Assembly: GCF_010993745.1 (NCBI RefSeq)
Contig: NZ_WOTN01000004.1
Coordinates: 1,116,001 to 1,180,000, forward strand
DNA length: 64,000 nt
DNA from: Fodinicola acaciae
GTDB lineage: Bacteria; Actinomycetota; Actinomycetes; Mycobacteriales; HKI-0501
Direction of reading: 5' to 3'
A model generated the notes under the pieces. It had not been told where the DNA came from. It made no database searches and saw only the letters and a list, made by a program, of their open reading frames with translations. The number at the start of each line of letters is the position of its first letter. The first letter of the stretch is position 1. Positions 1-10,983 of the stretch are shown here, piece by piece. The position numbers were made by a program, and so were the translations under genes.

Positions 1-981
1 GAACGCGCCTAGGAACGAGCCGCCGAAGCCGAGGCCGGACAGGATCGTGCCGGCGAAGAACAGCCAGGTGGACGTGGTGCTCAGGCCGATCAGCGTGACG
101 GCGAGGCCGACCGGCAGGATCAGGCCCCCGCGCACCATCAGCCGCCGCGGGGCACGTCCGCGCGCCACCATCGAGCCGACCGCGCCGGCTCCCATCACGG
201 CCGCGACGACCAGGCCGCCGACCAGGTGATCGCGTACGCCGAGCACGCTGGCGGCGATCGACGGACCGAGCGACATGAGGAAGCCGACCACCGACCACGA
301 GCCGATCATCGTCGGCATCACGGCGAGGAAACGGCCAGCGGAGCCGGCTGGGACGGCGACGCGTGGCCGCAGCGACGCGACCGCGCCGGGCCGGCCGCCG
401 GAGGTCTCCGGCACCAGCAGCATGGCCACGATGCCGGCCACGAACAGCGCGGTGAGCAGCACGAACACGAGTACGGTCGGGGCCGGCAGATATTCCACCA
501 GCACGCCGGCGAACAGCGCGCCGGCCGCCAGGCCGATCGCCGGCGTCGCGCTGTTGACCGGCGCGGCGGCTCCGGGACGCGGTTGCAGATCGACCAGCGA
601 CGCGCTGATCGCGCCGGTCGCCGCGCCGGTCGCGAGACCCTGCAGGACACGCGCCGCGACCAGCCAGCCGACGTCCTGCGCGCCGATGAAGACCAGCATG
701 GAGACGGTTTCGGCGGCCAGCGCCGCGATCAGTACGGGCCGGCGGCCGATATGGTCGGACAGTGCGCCGGTCACCATCAGCGCGGCCAGCAGGGCGATCG
801 CGTAGACGCCGAAGATCACCGTCAGGACGATCGCGGAGAAGTGCCATTGTGCCTGGTAGACGACGTAAAGTGGAGATGGCGTCGCGGCCGCGGCCATGAA
901 GGCCAGCTGGATCGCCGCGAGGACCCAGAAGGAAGTCGTACGCGGCAGCCGGACGGCTGGCCGCTGAACTGTGGTGGTCAC
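1..981 (-). CDS. MFS drug-type exporter, C-terminus beyond window
   Basis: Reading leftward from GTG 981 gives 327 codons that stay open to base 1, so the C-terminal part lies outside the window. The start is set by an AGGAG about 5 bases upstream. The product is a chain of hydrophobic helices with the major facilitator loop 2-3 signature (ALSDHIGRRPVL, near residue 75). It opens with a short cytoplasmic tail and a first helix around FWVLAAIQLAFMAAAATP. Proton-driven efflux of a small molecule is the family role; the substrate is unknown. It is divergent from a TetR regulator, and one predicted operator lies between its promoter region and its ribosome binding site. Confidence 0.85.
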   Translation of the reverse strand, partial: MTTTVQRPAVRLPRTTSFWVLAAIQLAFMAAAATPSPLYVVYQAQWHFSAIVLTVIFGVYAIALLAALMVTGALSDHIGRRPVLIAALAAETVSMLVFIGAQDVGWLVAARVLQGLATGAATGAISASLVDLQPRPGAAAPVNSATPAIGLAAGALFAGVLVEYLPAPTVLVFVLLTALFVAGIVAMLLVPETSGGRPGAVASLRPRVAVPAGSAGRFLAVMPTMIGSWSVVGFLMSLGPSIAASVLGVRDHLVGGLVVAAVMGAGAVGSMVARGRAPRRLMVRGGLILPVGLAVTLIGLSTTSTWLFFAGTILSGLGFGGSFLGAF

Positions 982-993
982 GGGACTCCTAAA

Positions 994-1007
994 GCAAAAG
1001 TGTTTGC
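994..1007. promoter_or_regulatory. Predicted TetR operator, site A
   Basis: GCAAA-AGTG-TTTGC is a perfect dyad; it extends outward to AAAGCAAA/TTTGCTTT (991-1010). It sits just upstream of the exporter's Shine-Dalgarno. It has the same GCAAA-N4-TTTGC design as site B, 47 bases away. The pairing supports one dimeric regulator binding both; that the TetR encoded alongside is the ligand is inference. Confidence 0.7.
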
Positions 1008-1040
1008 TTTAAGGGAGCGTACGACGCCACCGTTAAAATA

Positions 1041-1054
1041 GCAAAGATCTTTGC
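1041..1054. promoter_or_regulatory. Predicted TetR operator, site B
   Basis: GCAAA-GATC-TTTGC is a perfect 14-bp palindrome ending 19 bases before the regulator's start codon. Together with site A it fits autorepression of the regulator and repression of the exporter from one short intergenic region. Confidence 0.7.
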
Positions 1055-1072
1055 GTTAACATCGGCGTTGTG

Positions 1073-1639
1073 ATGCAGACGAGGCCCGGTGGACGCAGCG
1101 CGCGCGTGCAGGCCGCGGTGCACCAGGCCGTGACCGACTTGGTCTGCGAGCGCGGCGCCGACCAGGTGACCGTGCCGATGGTCGCCAGCCGCGCCGGCGT
1201 CAACCCGACGACCGTCTATCGCCGCTGGGGTTCGGTGCCGGCGCTGCTCGCCGACGTGGCCGTCAAGCAGGAGAGCGACCTGCCGGAGCCGGTCGGCGAC
1301 CTGCGCGTCGACCTGCCGGCGTACGCGCGCTGGGTCTATCGCGACTTGTCGCGGCCGGGCGGCATCGCGTTTTTCCGCGCCGAGGTCGCCGCCAGTGTGG
1401 ACGACCGCAAGGAAGGTATGCGCCGATGCCACCAGCGGTGCGTGGAAATCCTCGACGAGATGCTCCAACCCGCCCGTGACAACGGCGCGACGATCCCCGA
1501 TCTGCAGGTGCTTTTCGACCGGTTGGTCGCGCCGATCTATTCGCGGATCGTCTTCAGCGTCAGCGGCACGGACGAGGCGTACGCGGGACAGCTCGCCGAG
1601 GATCTCCTTGACGAATTAGAGGGTCTGCACGCCCTGTAG
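1073..1639 (+). CDS. TetR/AcrR-family transcriptional regulator
   Basis: A 188-residue protein with an N-terminal TetR helix-turn-helix at about residues 15-60. The recognition part reads VTVPMVASRAGVNPTTVYRRWG, split here only by length limits of the domain. The C-terminal helical half is a ligand pocket of the TetR_C type. ATG 1073 follows an in-frame GTG at 1070; neither has a clear Shine-Dalgarno. It is divergent from the exporter and flanked by two operators, so it very likely represses that exporter and itself until a substrate binds. Its last 24 bases overlap the convergent glycosidase-like gene. Confidence 0.88.
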   Translation: MQTRPGGRSARVQAAVHQAVTDLVCERGADQVTVPMVASRAGVNPTTVYRRWGSVPALLADVAVKQESDLPEPVGDLRVDLPAYARWVYRDLSRPGGIAFFRAEVAASVDDRKEGMRRCHQRCVEILDEMLQPARDNGATIPDLQVLFDRLVAPIYSRIVFSVSGTDEAYAGQLAEDLLDELEGLHAL

Positions 1640-4600
1640 TACTAGCCGGCCGTCGATCACCGTGTAGAGCTCGGAGACCTTGCTGCCGGGATGGAAGATC
1701 AGCACCGGATCGGCCGCCGACTCGCCAACGGGACGCCAGGTGTTTTCGCGCAGCAGATGGAGTTTCCCGTCCGCCGTACGGCCGACGACATCGACGCCGT
1801 CCGGTGTCTCCACCGCGCGCAGGCCGACGAATGCCGGCGATTCCAGCGATCGCCACGATCCGCCGAATTGTCCACAGTGGACGTGGCCGTCGGTGTCGAG
1901 TCCGTAGATCCGCACGGCCCCGTCGTGATGGACCGGCACGGCCGTCGCGAGTGTCGCGCCGGCGAGCAGCCAGCCGCCGTGGTCGCGGTTGATTTTGAAC
2001 GTACGCCTCAGTTGTCCGGCTTCGTCGATGGCATAGATCTCGGTGCGTCCGGTCGTCCGGTTGTACGCGACGGCCGGCGGCGCGCTGAACGTGACCGGCC
2101 GGATCCGTTCCCACGGCGTGTATCCGTGCCGCAGGTCGAGCGCGCTGCGGTGATAGACGTGGCCGTCCACACCGAGCACATAGATCTCCACCTCCGCCGC
2201 CGTCACGTCATAGACGACCGCCGGGTCGCCGACAAACTCCACGTCGCCGAGCGACCGCCACGGTCCGCGCCCGGTCTCCGCGTGGACGTACGCGTGCACC
2301 AGCCGGTTTTCCGTCGACCGCGCATAGATTTCCACCGCGCCGGTGGCTGGATTGTCGACCGCGACCGGGTTTCCGGCGACCAGCTGTTCGTCGAACTGTG
2401 ACCACGGTCCGGCGCCGGCGCGCTGGTCCACGTACGTCTGGCGGACGAGATCGTCGTCGCCGCGCCAAAAGACCTGCACGACATTGAGCAGCCGGCTCGC
2501 GACGACCTGGCTGCCGGCCGCCGCCGGGCCCTCCGGCAGCGCGGTCGGATGCGCGATCGACTCGAACTCGCTGACGACCTTCTCCGGCAGGCCGGGCCGT
2601 TTTTCCACCGCCGGAAAGAACGTGTGGCCGGTCAGCTTGATCATGGCGCCGAGCAGGATGGTCGCGTTGGCCCAGCCGGTCTCCACGCAGTACGGTCCCC
2701 AGCCGATGTCGGCGTTGCTGCCGAAATACTCCCAGTTGGCGAAGTCGAACGACCGCATCCAGGCACCGGACAGTGGCGAGTCGTCATCGATCTGGATTCG
2801 CGACAGATAGTCCAGCACGCCGGTCGCCAGCTCGTCGAAGACCGGCTCGCCGGTGAGCTGGTGCGCGATCGGCAGTGTCCACGCCGCGAAACCGAGCGTG
2901 TAGAGCTGGTCGGTGATCGGGTCGCCGTTCTGCTGCACGATCGACTGCTCGTCCAGGCCGTACGCGAAGTTGCTGGTCGGGTTGCGACCGTCCCATTCGG
3001 CCAGCGCGCCGCTTTCCGGATCGCGGCGCTCCATCAGGAAGTCGGCGATCCTCATGATGACGTCACGGTATTTGCCGGTGTAGTGATAGGCGCCGAGCAA
3101 GGGCAGCAGAAACCTGATGTATTCGGTCGTGCGGCTGGTTTCCAGTCGCATCCGGGGAAACTCGGCCGCCATGTGATCGAGCCCGCGGATCGCGATGTCC
3201 AGATAGCGCTGGTCGCCGGTGGCCGCGTACGCGAACAGGTAGGCGACGTGCGGTGCGCTTTGCCAGTGTGCGCTGACATCCAGGTTGTCGGTCAGCGGCA
3301 GCGTGGGGATCTCGTCCCAGCCGTGACCGATCAGATAGGACGGCGTACGCCACGGGTTGACCTGCAGGCCAAACTCGGCGTCGGCCGTCCGCATCAGCGA
3401 CTCGACGCCGCGCAATCCCTGCGAGACAGCCGAATCGTCGGCGCGCTGGATGCCGTCGGCCAGCACGAACGCGGAGATCCAGCCGTCGTCGTCGGAGAAC
3501 AGGTTGTCCATCTCGACCAGCGTTTTCCAGTATTCGCGGGTCTCCCAGGCGCCGTAGACGGCCGTACGGTCGAGCACCTGCATCCGGTCGCGTACCAGCC
3601 GCAGCAGGTTGTCGCCGATCGTCCGATAGCGCTTGTCGCCGGAAAGCTCGGCGTAGAGCCGAAAAGCGTACGCGTTTTCCACGTAGCAGTCGCCGCGTCG
3701 TACGCTCCGGAACGGATGCTCGCCGTCCGGCTGGACCTCGCTCATGAAGCCCTCGGCGATGCCGGCCGAGCCGTCCGGCCGGTCGAAGAACATGCCGGCG
3801 CGGTCATACCATTCGACGCAGCGGTCGAGCATCCGCCGATAGCGCTGTTCTCTCGGTGACACCTGGATGCGGACGTTTTCCTTACCTACCGCGAAAACAT
3901 GCTCGCCGTCCGGCAGGTTCAGCTCGGCGGACTGCCATTCTCCCGGCGCGACCTCGGTCAGCGGCACGTCCGAGGTCACCGGTTGCGGTGACGATACGAG
4001 GATGCGCACCGGTGTGCCGGACGCGGCCCATTCTCGCGGCGAGGTGCGGACGCGTACGACCGGAGGCGCGTCGATGCCGTGCAGAGACGCCAGCAGGCCA
4101 CGTACGAGCTGCCGCCACCGTGCCGCCAGCCGATAGTGGCCGTGTTGGAAGTTGCTGAGAGCCGTGGTGGCGAAGAGCAACGAGCCGGAGCCGAGCGGAA
4201 TCTCCAGCAATGCGGGCAAAGACTCGTCCGGCGGACCGAAGACCGCGGAGTAGACGCCGGCGACGCGACCGTACGACAGCAGCTCCGTCGCGTTTTCCGG
4301 GGCTGTCACCGGCAGCAGCCACGACTGGTGCTCGTCGAAGAGCGTCAATGCCTCGAAGCCGGCGACTTCCTTGTCGGTCACGAAAATACGCTCGACGCCG
4401 GACGGTCGCGGCTCGCCGGCGGTTGGCAGGCCTGGTCCGGTCGCGTACTCGACGTATGCGCGGCCACCGGCGCGGACGAACTCGGCGACCTGGTGGCCGA
4501 TCGTGGTCGGCGCCGGCGCCGCCTGGCGATAGCCGTCCGCCAGCACGATCACCGCCCGGTGGGCCGACAGGTCCACTGTGGACAGGTCGGTCAGCGGCCG

Positions 4601-4693
4601 CGACTGGTGGTCTATGCCGAGGTCGTCGAGGATCGGCAGGAAGCCGTCGGCGGTCGCTGGCTCGCCGAACACGGCGGTCGTCGTCTGGTCCAT
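1616..4693 (-). CDS. Large glycosidase-like protein with C-terminal beta-propeller
   Basis: A 1025-residue protein from ATG 4693; upstream in-frame starts would run into the divergent gene's leader. Three parts are visible. Residues about 1-270 resemble a class I glutamine-amidotransferase-like/Rossmann fold (VIVLADGYRQ, GGRAYVEYATG). Residues about 330-710 are an alpha/alpha-toroid full of Trp, Asp and Tyr (YGAWETREYWKTL, WDGRNPTSNFAYGLDEQS), as in unsaturated-glucuronyl or related glycosidases. Residues about 720-1025 repeat the pattern VEIYAR..NRLVHAY..GPW, a lectin-like propeller similar to PLL or tachylectin-type folds. No signal peptide is visible, so it appears cytoplasmic. Catalytic residues and substrate cannot be assigned from sequence alone. 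Confidence 0.7.
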   Translation of the reverse strand: MDQTTTAVFGEPATADGFLPILDDLGIDHQSRPLTDLSTVDLSAHRAVIVLADGYRQAAPAPTTIGHQVAEFVRAGGRAYVEYATGPGLPTAGEPRPSGVERIFVTDKEVAGFEALTLFDEHQSWLLPVTAPENATELLSYGRVAGVYSAVFGPPDESLPALLEIPLGSGSLLFATTALSNFQHGHYRLAARWRQLVRGLLASLHGIDAPPVVRVRTSPREWAASGTPVRILVSSPQPVTSDVPLTEVAPGEWQSAELNLPDGEHVFAVGKENVRIQVSPREQRYRRMLDRCVEWYDRAGMFFDRPDGSAGIAEGFMSEVQPDGEHPFRSVRRGDCYVENAYAFRLYAELSGDKRYRTIGDNLLRLVRDRMQVLDRTAVYGAWETREYWKTLVEMDNLFSDDDGWISAFVLADGIQRADDSAVSQGLRGVESLMRTADAEFGLQVNPWRTPSYLIGHGWDEIPTLPLTDNLDVSAHWQSAPHVAYLFAYAATGDQRYLDIAIRGLDHMAAEFPRMRLETSRTTEYIRFLLPLLGAYHYTGKYRDVIMRIADFLMERRDPESGALAEWDGRNPTSNFAYGLDEQSIVQQNGDPITDQLYTLGFAAWTLPIAHQLTGEPVFDELATGVLDYLSRIQIDDDSPLSGAWMRSFDFANWEYFGSNADIGWGPYCVETGWANATILLGAMIKLTGHTFFPAVEKRPGLPEKVVSEFESIAHPTALPEGPAAAGSQVVASRLLNVVQVFWRGDDDLVRQTYVDQRAGAGPWSQFDEQLVAGNPVAVDNPATGAVEIYARSTENRLVHAYVHAETGRGPWRSLGDVEFVGDPAVVYDVTAAEVEIYVLGVDGHVYHRSALDLRHGYTPWERIRPVTFSAPPAVAYNRTTGRTEIYAIDEAGQLRRTFKINRDHGGWLLAGATLATAVPVHHDGAVRIYGLDTDGHVHCGQFGGSWRSLESPAFVGLRAVETPDGVDVVGRTADGKLHLLRENTWRPVGESAADPVLIFHPGSKVSELYTVIDGRLVLQGVQTL

Positions 4694-4802
4694 CCGTCGA
4701 GTCTGCTGATCGCGGCCGGCCGCGCGCAACGAAGCGGATGAGACCAGTGTGATGAGTTTCGGCGGGCCCGTACGTATCAGGTCGTGACGGAAGGAGTCAG
4801 AT

Positions 4803-8130
<3,328 letters not shown>

Positions 8131-8376
8131 CCCTAAACCCAACCACCTCTCCACCGCAACAATCGACGCCCCAACCACCCACCCAACGCAGGAAGCGACG
8201 CCCCCCAACCACCTCCCCGACATAACACCCGACGCCACCTCCCTAACGACGACGCAGCACCCCAACCACCTCCCCACCGCACGATGCGACCCCCAACCAC
8301 CTCCCACCCACCACCTCTCGACCGCAAACACGCCTCGCCCTTCCCAAACCCTGAACCACCTCCCAACCCACTAATT
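8131..8376. repeat. C-rich imperfect minisatellite, copy A
   Basis: A strongly strand-biased tract in which AACCACC-type units recur at 8141, 8173, 8207, 8264, 8295 and 8354, a basic period of about 31-34 bases. Units share AACCACCTCCCCACCGCA followed by a GCGACGC-like tail. The opposite strand is rich in GGTGGTTGGGG runs with G-quadruplex potential. There are no spacers. A similar tract at 27617-27860 lies beside the second HNH gene. The remaining 80 bases before the next gene carry its leader. Confidence 0.8.
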
Positions 8377-8457
8377 GACAGCGCTCTCACCACTCCTCGG
8401 TTCATCTATCTTCAACACAAGACCCGACACCCGCCCCAGACCCTCCGGAGAACCCTC

Positions 8458-9210
8458 ATGGCAGAGCTAACCCACATCGAGATCGGGGTCCGCGACCTCG
8501 ACCGTTCGACCGAGTTCTACTCCGGACTGCTCACCTTTCCGCCAGCCGAAACCTCGACCGACCACGCCGGTCACCGCGTGCAGACCCTCGGCACCGGACC
8601 CGGCGTGATCCGCCTCGTCGAAGTCGGTGACGGCCTGCCGAACAACTGGCAACGCGACGACCTGCAGCTCGGCATCCGGCATTTCGGCATGAAGGTCGCC
8701 GATGTCGACGGCTGGTCGGCGAGGCTCGCCAAGGCCGGTGTGCCGTTCGCGGCGGAGCCGTTCGACGCGTTCGGCGGCGTACGGATTTCGTTTTTCTTCG
8801 ACCCGGACGGCGCATATCTGGAGTTCGTGCAGGGTTACGTCCAGCACAACAACCTGTTTTCGGCCCAGCTCGCACAGGCCGAGATCGACGCTGACCGGGA
8901 CTGGGACGGACATCCGCGTTTCGACCATGTCGCGGTGACCGTGCCGGATCTGGCCGAGGCGTTGGCATATTACGCCGACGGTCTCGGCTTCGACAGGATC
9001 GGCCAGCTCGTACGTCCCGAGGACGAGCGCGGCTTCCTGATCACCAATCTCCGCGCTGGACCTGGTGTTCTGGAGGTTTTCACCTACGGGGAGCCGACAC
9101 ACCATCGGGACGGCGTCGGCGAGCCGGACCGCCTCGGCCTGCGGGCCATCGGTGTTTCCACGGACCGCACCGAAGTCGGCCCCGGCGACGTGCCGGTGAA
9201 GGGCAGCTGA
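8458..9210 (+). CDS. Two-domain VOC (glyoxalase/dioxygenase-fold) protein
   Basis: A 250-residue protein from ATG 8458; CGGAG lies about 10 bases upstream. It contains two vicinal-oxygen-chelate modules, residues about 3-128 and 150-235. Candidate metal ligands in module one are His in LTHIEIG, His in IRHFGMKV and Glu in YLEFVQG, the usual His/His/Glu arrangement. Module two keeps FDHVAVTV and LEVFTYGE. The reaction is not predictable; ring-cleaving dioxygenase, glyoxalase or isomerase are all possible. Its stop overlaps the start of the aldo-keto reductase (TGATG), so the two are translationally coupled. Confidence 0.8.
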   Translation: MAELTHIEIGVRDLDRSTEFYSGLLTFPPAETSTDHAGHRVQTLGTGPGVIRLVEVGDGLPNNWQRDDLQLGIRHFGMKVADVDGWSARLAKAGVPFAAEPFDAFGGVRISFFFDPDGAYLEFVQGYVQHNNLFSAQLAQAEIDADRDWDGHPRFDHVAVTVPDLAEALAYYADGLGFDRIGQLVRPEDERGFLITNLRAGPGVLEVFTYGEPTHHRDGVGEPDRLGLRAIGVSTDRTEVGPGDVPVKGS

Positions 9211-10121
9211 TGTCGCTTCCGTTACGGCAGCTGGGAAAAACCGGACTGCGTGTGACGCCGGTCTGCGTCGGAACCGGTGTCCTCGGCGGCATGGCCGAAA
9301 TTTTCGGCTACGATGTCGACACCGATCGCGCCGTGGCGACCGTACGCGAGGCGTTGCGCGGTCCGATCAACTTCCTCGACACCTCGGCCGGATATGGCGG
9401 CGGCGAAAGCGAACGCCGCGTCGGGCTCGCTCTTGCCGACGGCATTCCGGACGGTTTCGTGGTCGCCACCAAGGTGGATCCGGATCCGGGGACGGGCGGC
9501 TATGCCGGCTCGGACGTACGCAGGTCGGCCGAGCGGAGCCTGAAGCGGCTCGGCCTCGACCGGTTTCCGTTGCTTTACCTGCACGATCCGGAACGGATCG
9601 GATTCGAGGCGGCGATGGCGCGAGGCGGTGCGGTCGAAGAATTGGTGAAACTGCGTGACGAAGGCGTCGCCGAACACCTCGGCGTCGCCGGCGGACCGGT
9701 CGACCTGATGACGCGGTTTGTCCACACTGGACTGTTCGACGTCGCGCTGACCCACAACAGGTTCACGCTGCTCGACCGGTCGGCCGAGCCATTGATCGCG
9801 GCGGCGACAGCCGCCGGTGTGGCGGTCGTCAACGCGGCCGTCTTCAACGGTGGGATGCTGGTGAAGGGGCCGCGGCGACAGCCTCGCTTCGCATATCGGA
9901 CGGCCGATCGCGAGATTGTCCAGCGTGCGCGGGAGATCCAGCGAGCGTGCGCGACGTTCGGCGTGGAGCTCGGAGCTGCCGCGTTGCAGTTTTCCTTACG
10001 TGACAAGCGCATCAGCTCGACGGTGGTCGGCGTGTCCAGGCCGGAGCGGATCGCTCAGACCGTACGCTGGGCCAGCGAGCCGCTGCCGGACGAGCTGTGG
10101 CAGGCCCTCGACGCCCGCTAG
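9210..10121 (+). CDS. Aldo/keto reductase, aldose 1-dehydrogenase-like
   Basis: A 303-residue (beta/alpha)8 NAD(P)-dependent oxidoreductase. The opening LRQLGKTGLRVTPVCVGTG and the tetrad region NFLDTSAGYGGGESERRVG (Asp and Tyr) are typical. The C-terminal VVGVSRPERIAQTV forms the cofactor phosphate region. The sequence resembles the D-threo-aldose/L-fucose 1-dehydrogenase branch. That fits a sugar-oxidation role beside the SDR and the rhamnosidase, but substrate assignment is inference. It is coupled to the upstream VOC gene and its end overlaps the convergent SDR by 4 bases. Confidence 0.85.
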   Translation: MSLPLRQLGKTGLRVTPVCVGTGVLGGMAEIFGYDVDTDRAVATVREALRGPINFLDTSAGYGGGESERRVGLALADGIPDGFVVATKVDPDPGTGGYAGSDVRRSAERSLKRLGLDRFPLLYLHDPERIGFEAAMARGGAVEELVKLRDEGVAEHLGVAGGPVDLMTRFVHTGLFDVALTHNRFTLLDRSAEPLIAAATAAGVAVVNAAVFNGGMLVKGPRRQPRFAYRTADREIVQRAREIQRACATFGVELGAAALQFSLRDKRISSTVVGVSRPERIAQTVRWASEPLPDELWQALDAR

Positions 10122-10843
10122 CCGGCACCGAGCAGCTCCGGAGAACGACCGGGCCGCAGCACCATGACGCGGCCGGAAAGACTGTCGTCGCTGACCAACT
10201 CGATGACAGCGTCCGTGAGCACGTCGAGCGGAATCGGTGGCGGAGCGAGCGAACGCTGTCCGTGGCTCATCGCGGCCAGCTCGGCCTCGGCGCGTTCGGT
10301 CCGGATCCAGTCGGGGACCAGGCAGTTGACGCGTACGCCCGGCAGGTCGGTCAACGTCGAGGTGAAGCGGATCAGGCCGGCCTTCGCGGCCGCGTATTCC
10401 GGCCAGCGGTAAGGCGTGTGGCCGATGCCGGCGGTGGACGCGATGTTGACGACGACACCGCCGGAACGCAATGACGGCAACGCAAGCTGGGTCGCGAGCA
10501 TCGGAGCGCGCAGATTGACCGCCAGCACGTCCGACCACTGCGCCACGGTCGCTTCCGGAAACCGCGCCGCCGGTTGTCCGCCGCCGGCGTTGTTGACCAG
10601 AATGTCGAGACCGCCGAGTTTTTCCTTTGTGGATGCGATCATCCGCTCGACCTCGGCGTCGTCACGCAGGTCGACTCGGATGAGCTCGCCGCGGCCGATC
10701 CGCCGCCTGGTTTCCGCGCAACCGTCCGCGTCGATATCGGCGAGCGCGAGCCGCGCGCCTTCTGCCGCCAACCGCTCGGCAATGGCACGCCCGCTGCCGA
10801 CCGCCGCTCCGGTCACCAATGCCACTTTTCCGGCAATATCCAT
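10118..10843 (-). CDS. Short-chain dehydrogenase/reductase
   Basis: A 241-residue classical SDR. It has the cofactor motif TGAAVGSG near residue 11, NNAG near 87, an active-site Ser in NIAST near 135 and YAAAK near 148. An acidic residue after strand 2 (LADID) suggests preference for NAD. ATG 10843 is favoured because the upstream in-frame extension has no SDR features. It is convergent with the aldo-keto reductase. A sugar or polyol dehydrogenase role is plausible from the neighbouring rhamnosidase. Confidence 0.88.
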   Translation of the reverse strand: MDIAGKVALVTGAAVGSGRAIAERLAAEGARLALADIDADGCAETRRRIGRGELIRVDLRDDAEVERMIASTKEKLGGLDILVNNAGGGQPAARFPEATVAQWSDVLAVNLRAPMLATQLALPSLRSGGVVVNIASTAGIGHTPYRWPEYAAAKAGLIRFTSTLTDLPGVRVNCLVPDWIRTERAEAELAAMSHGQRSLAPPPIPLDVLTDAVIELVSDDSLSGRVMVLRPGRSPELLGAG

Positions 10844-10983
10844 GGACCGCAGTCTGCCATCGCGGTGTGACACTCTCGCGGATGCCGGTCTCGAACGCCC
10901 GAGGAGGGCTTGACAGCGGCCCTTCGTGCGGGGTGTAGTCGAGGTCACAGTCCCAGTTGAAACGTATCAACGGAGCGATCGCG

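Noticed and set aside
8131-8376. CRISPR array
   Set aside because: Repeats run into one another at about 32 bases without unique spacers, and no cas gene is present.
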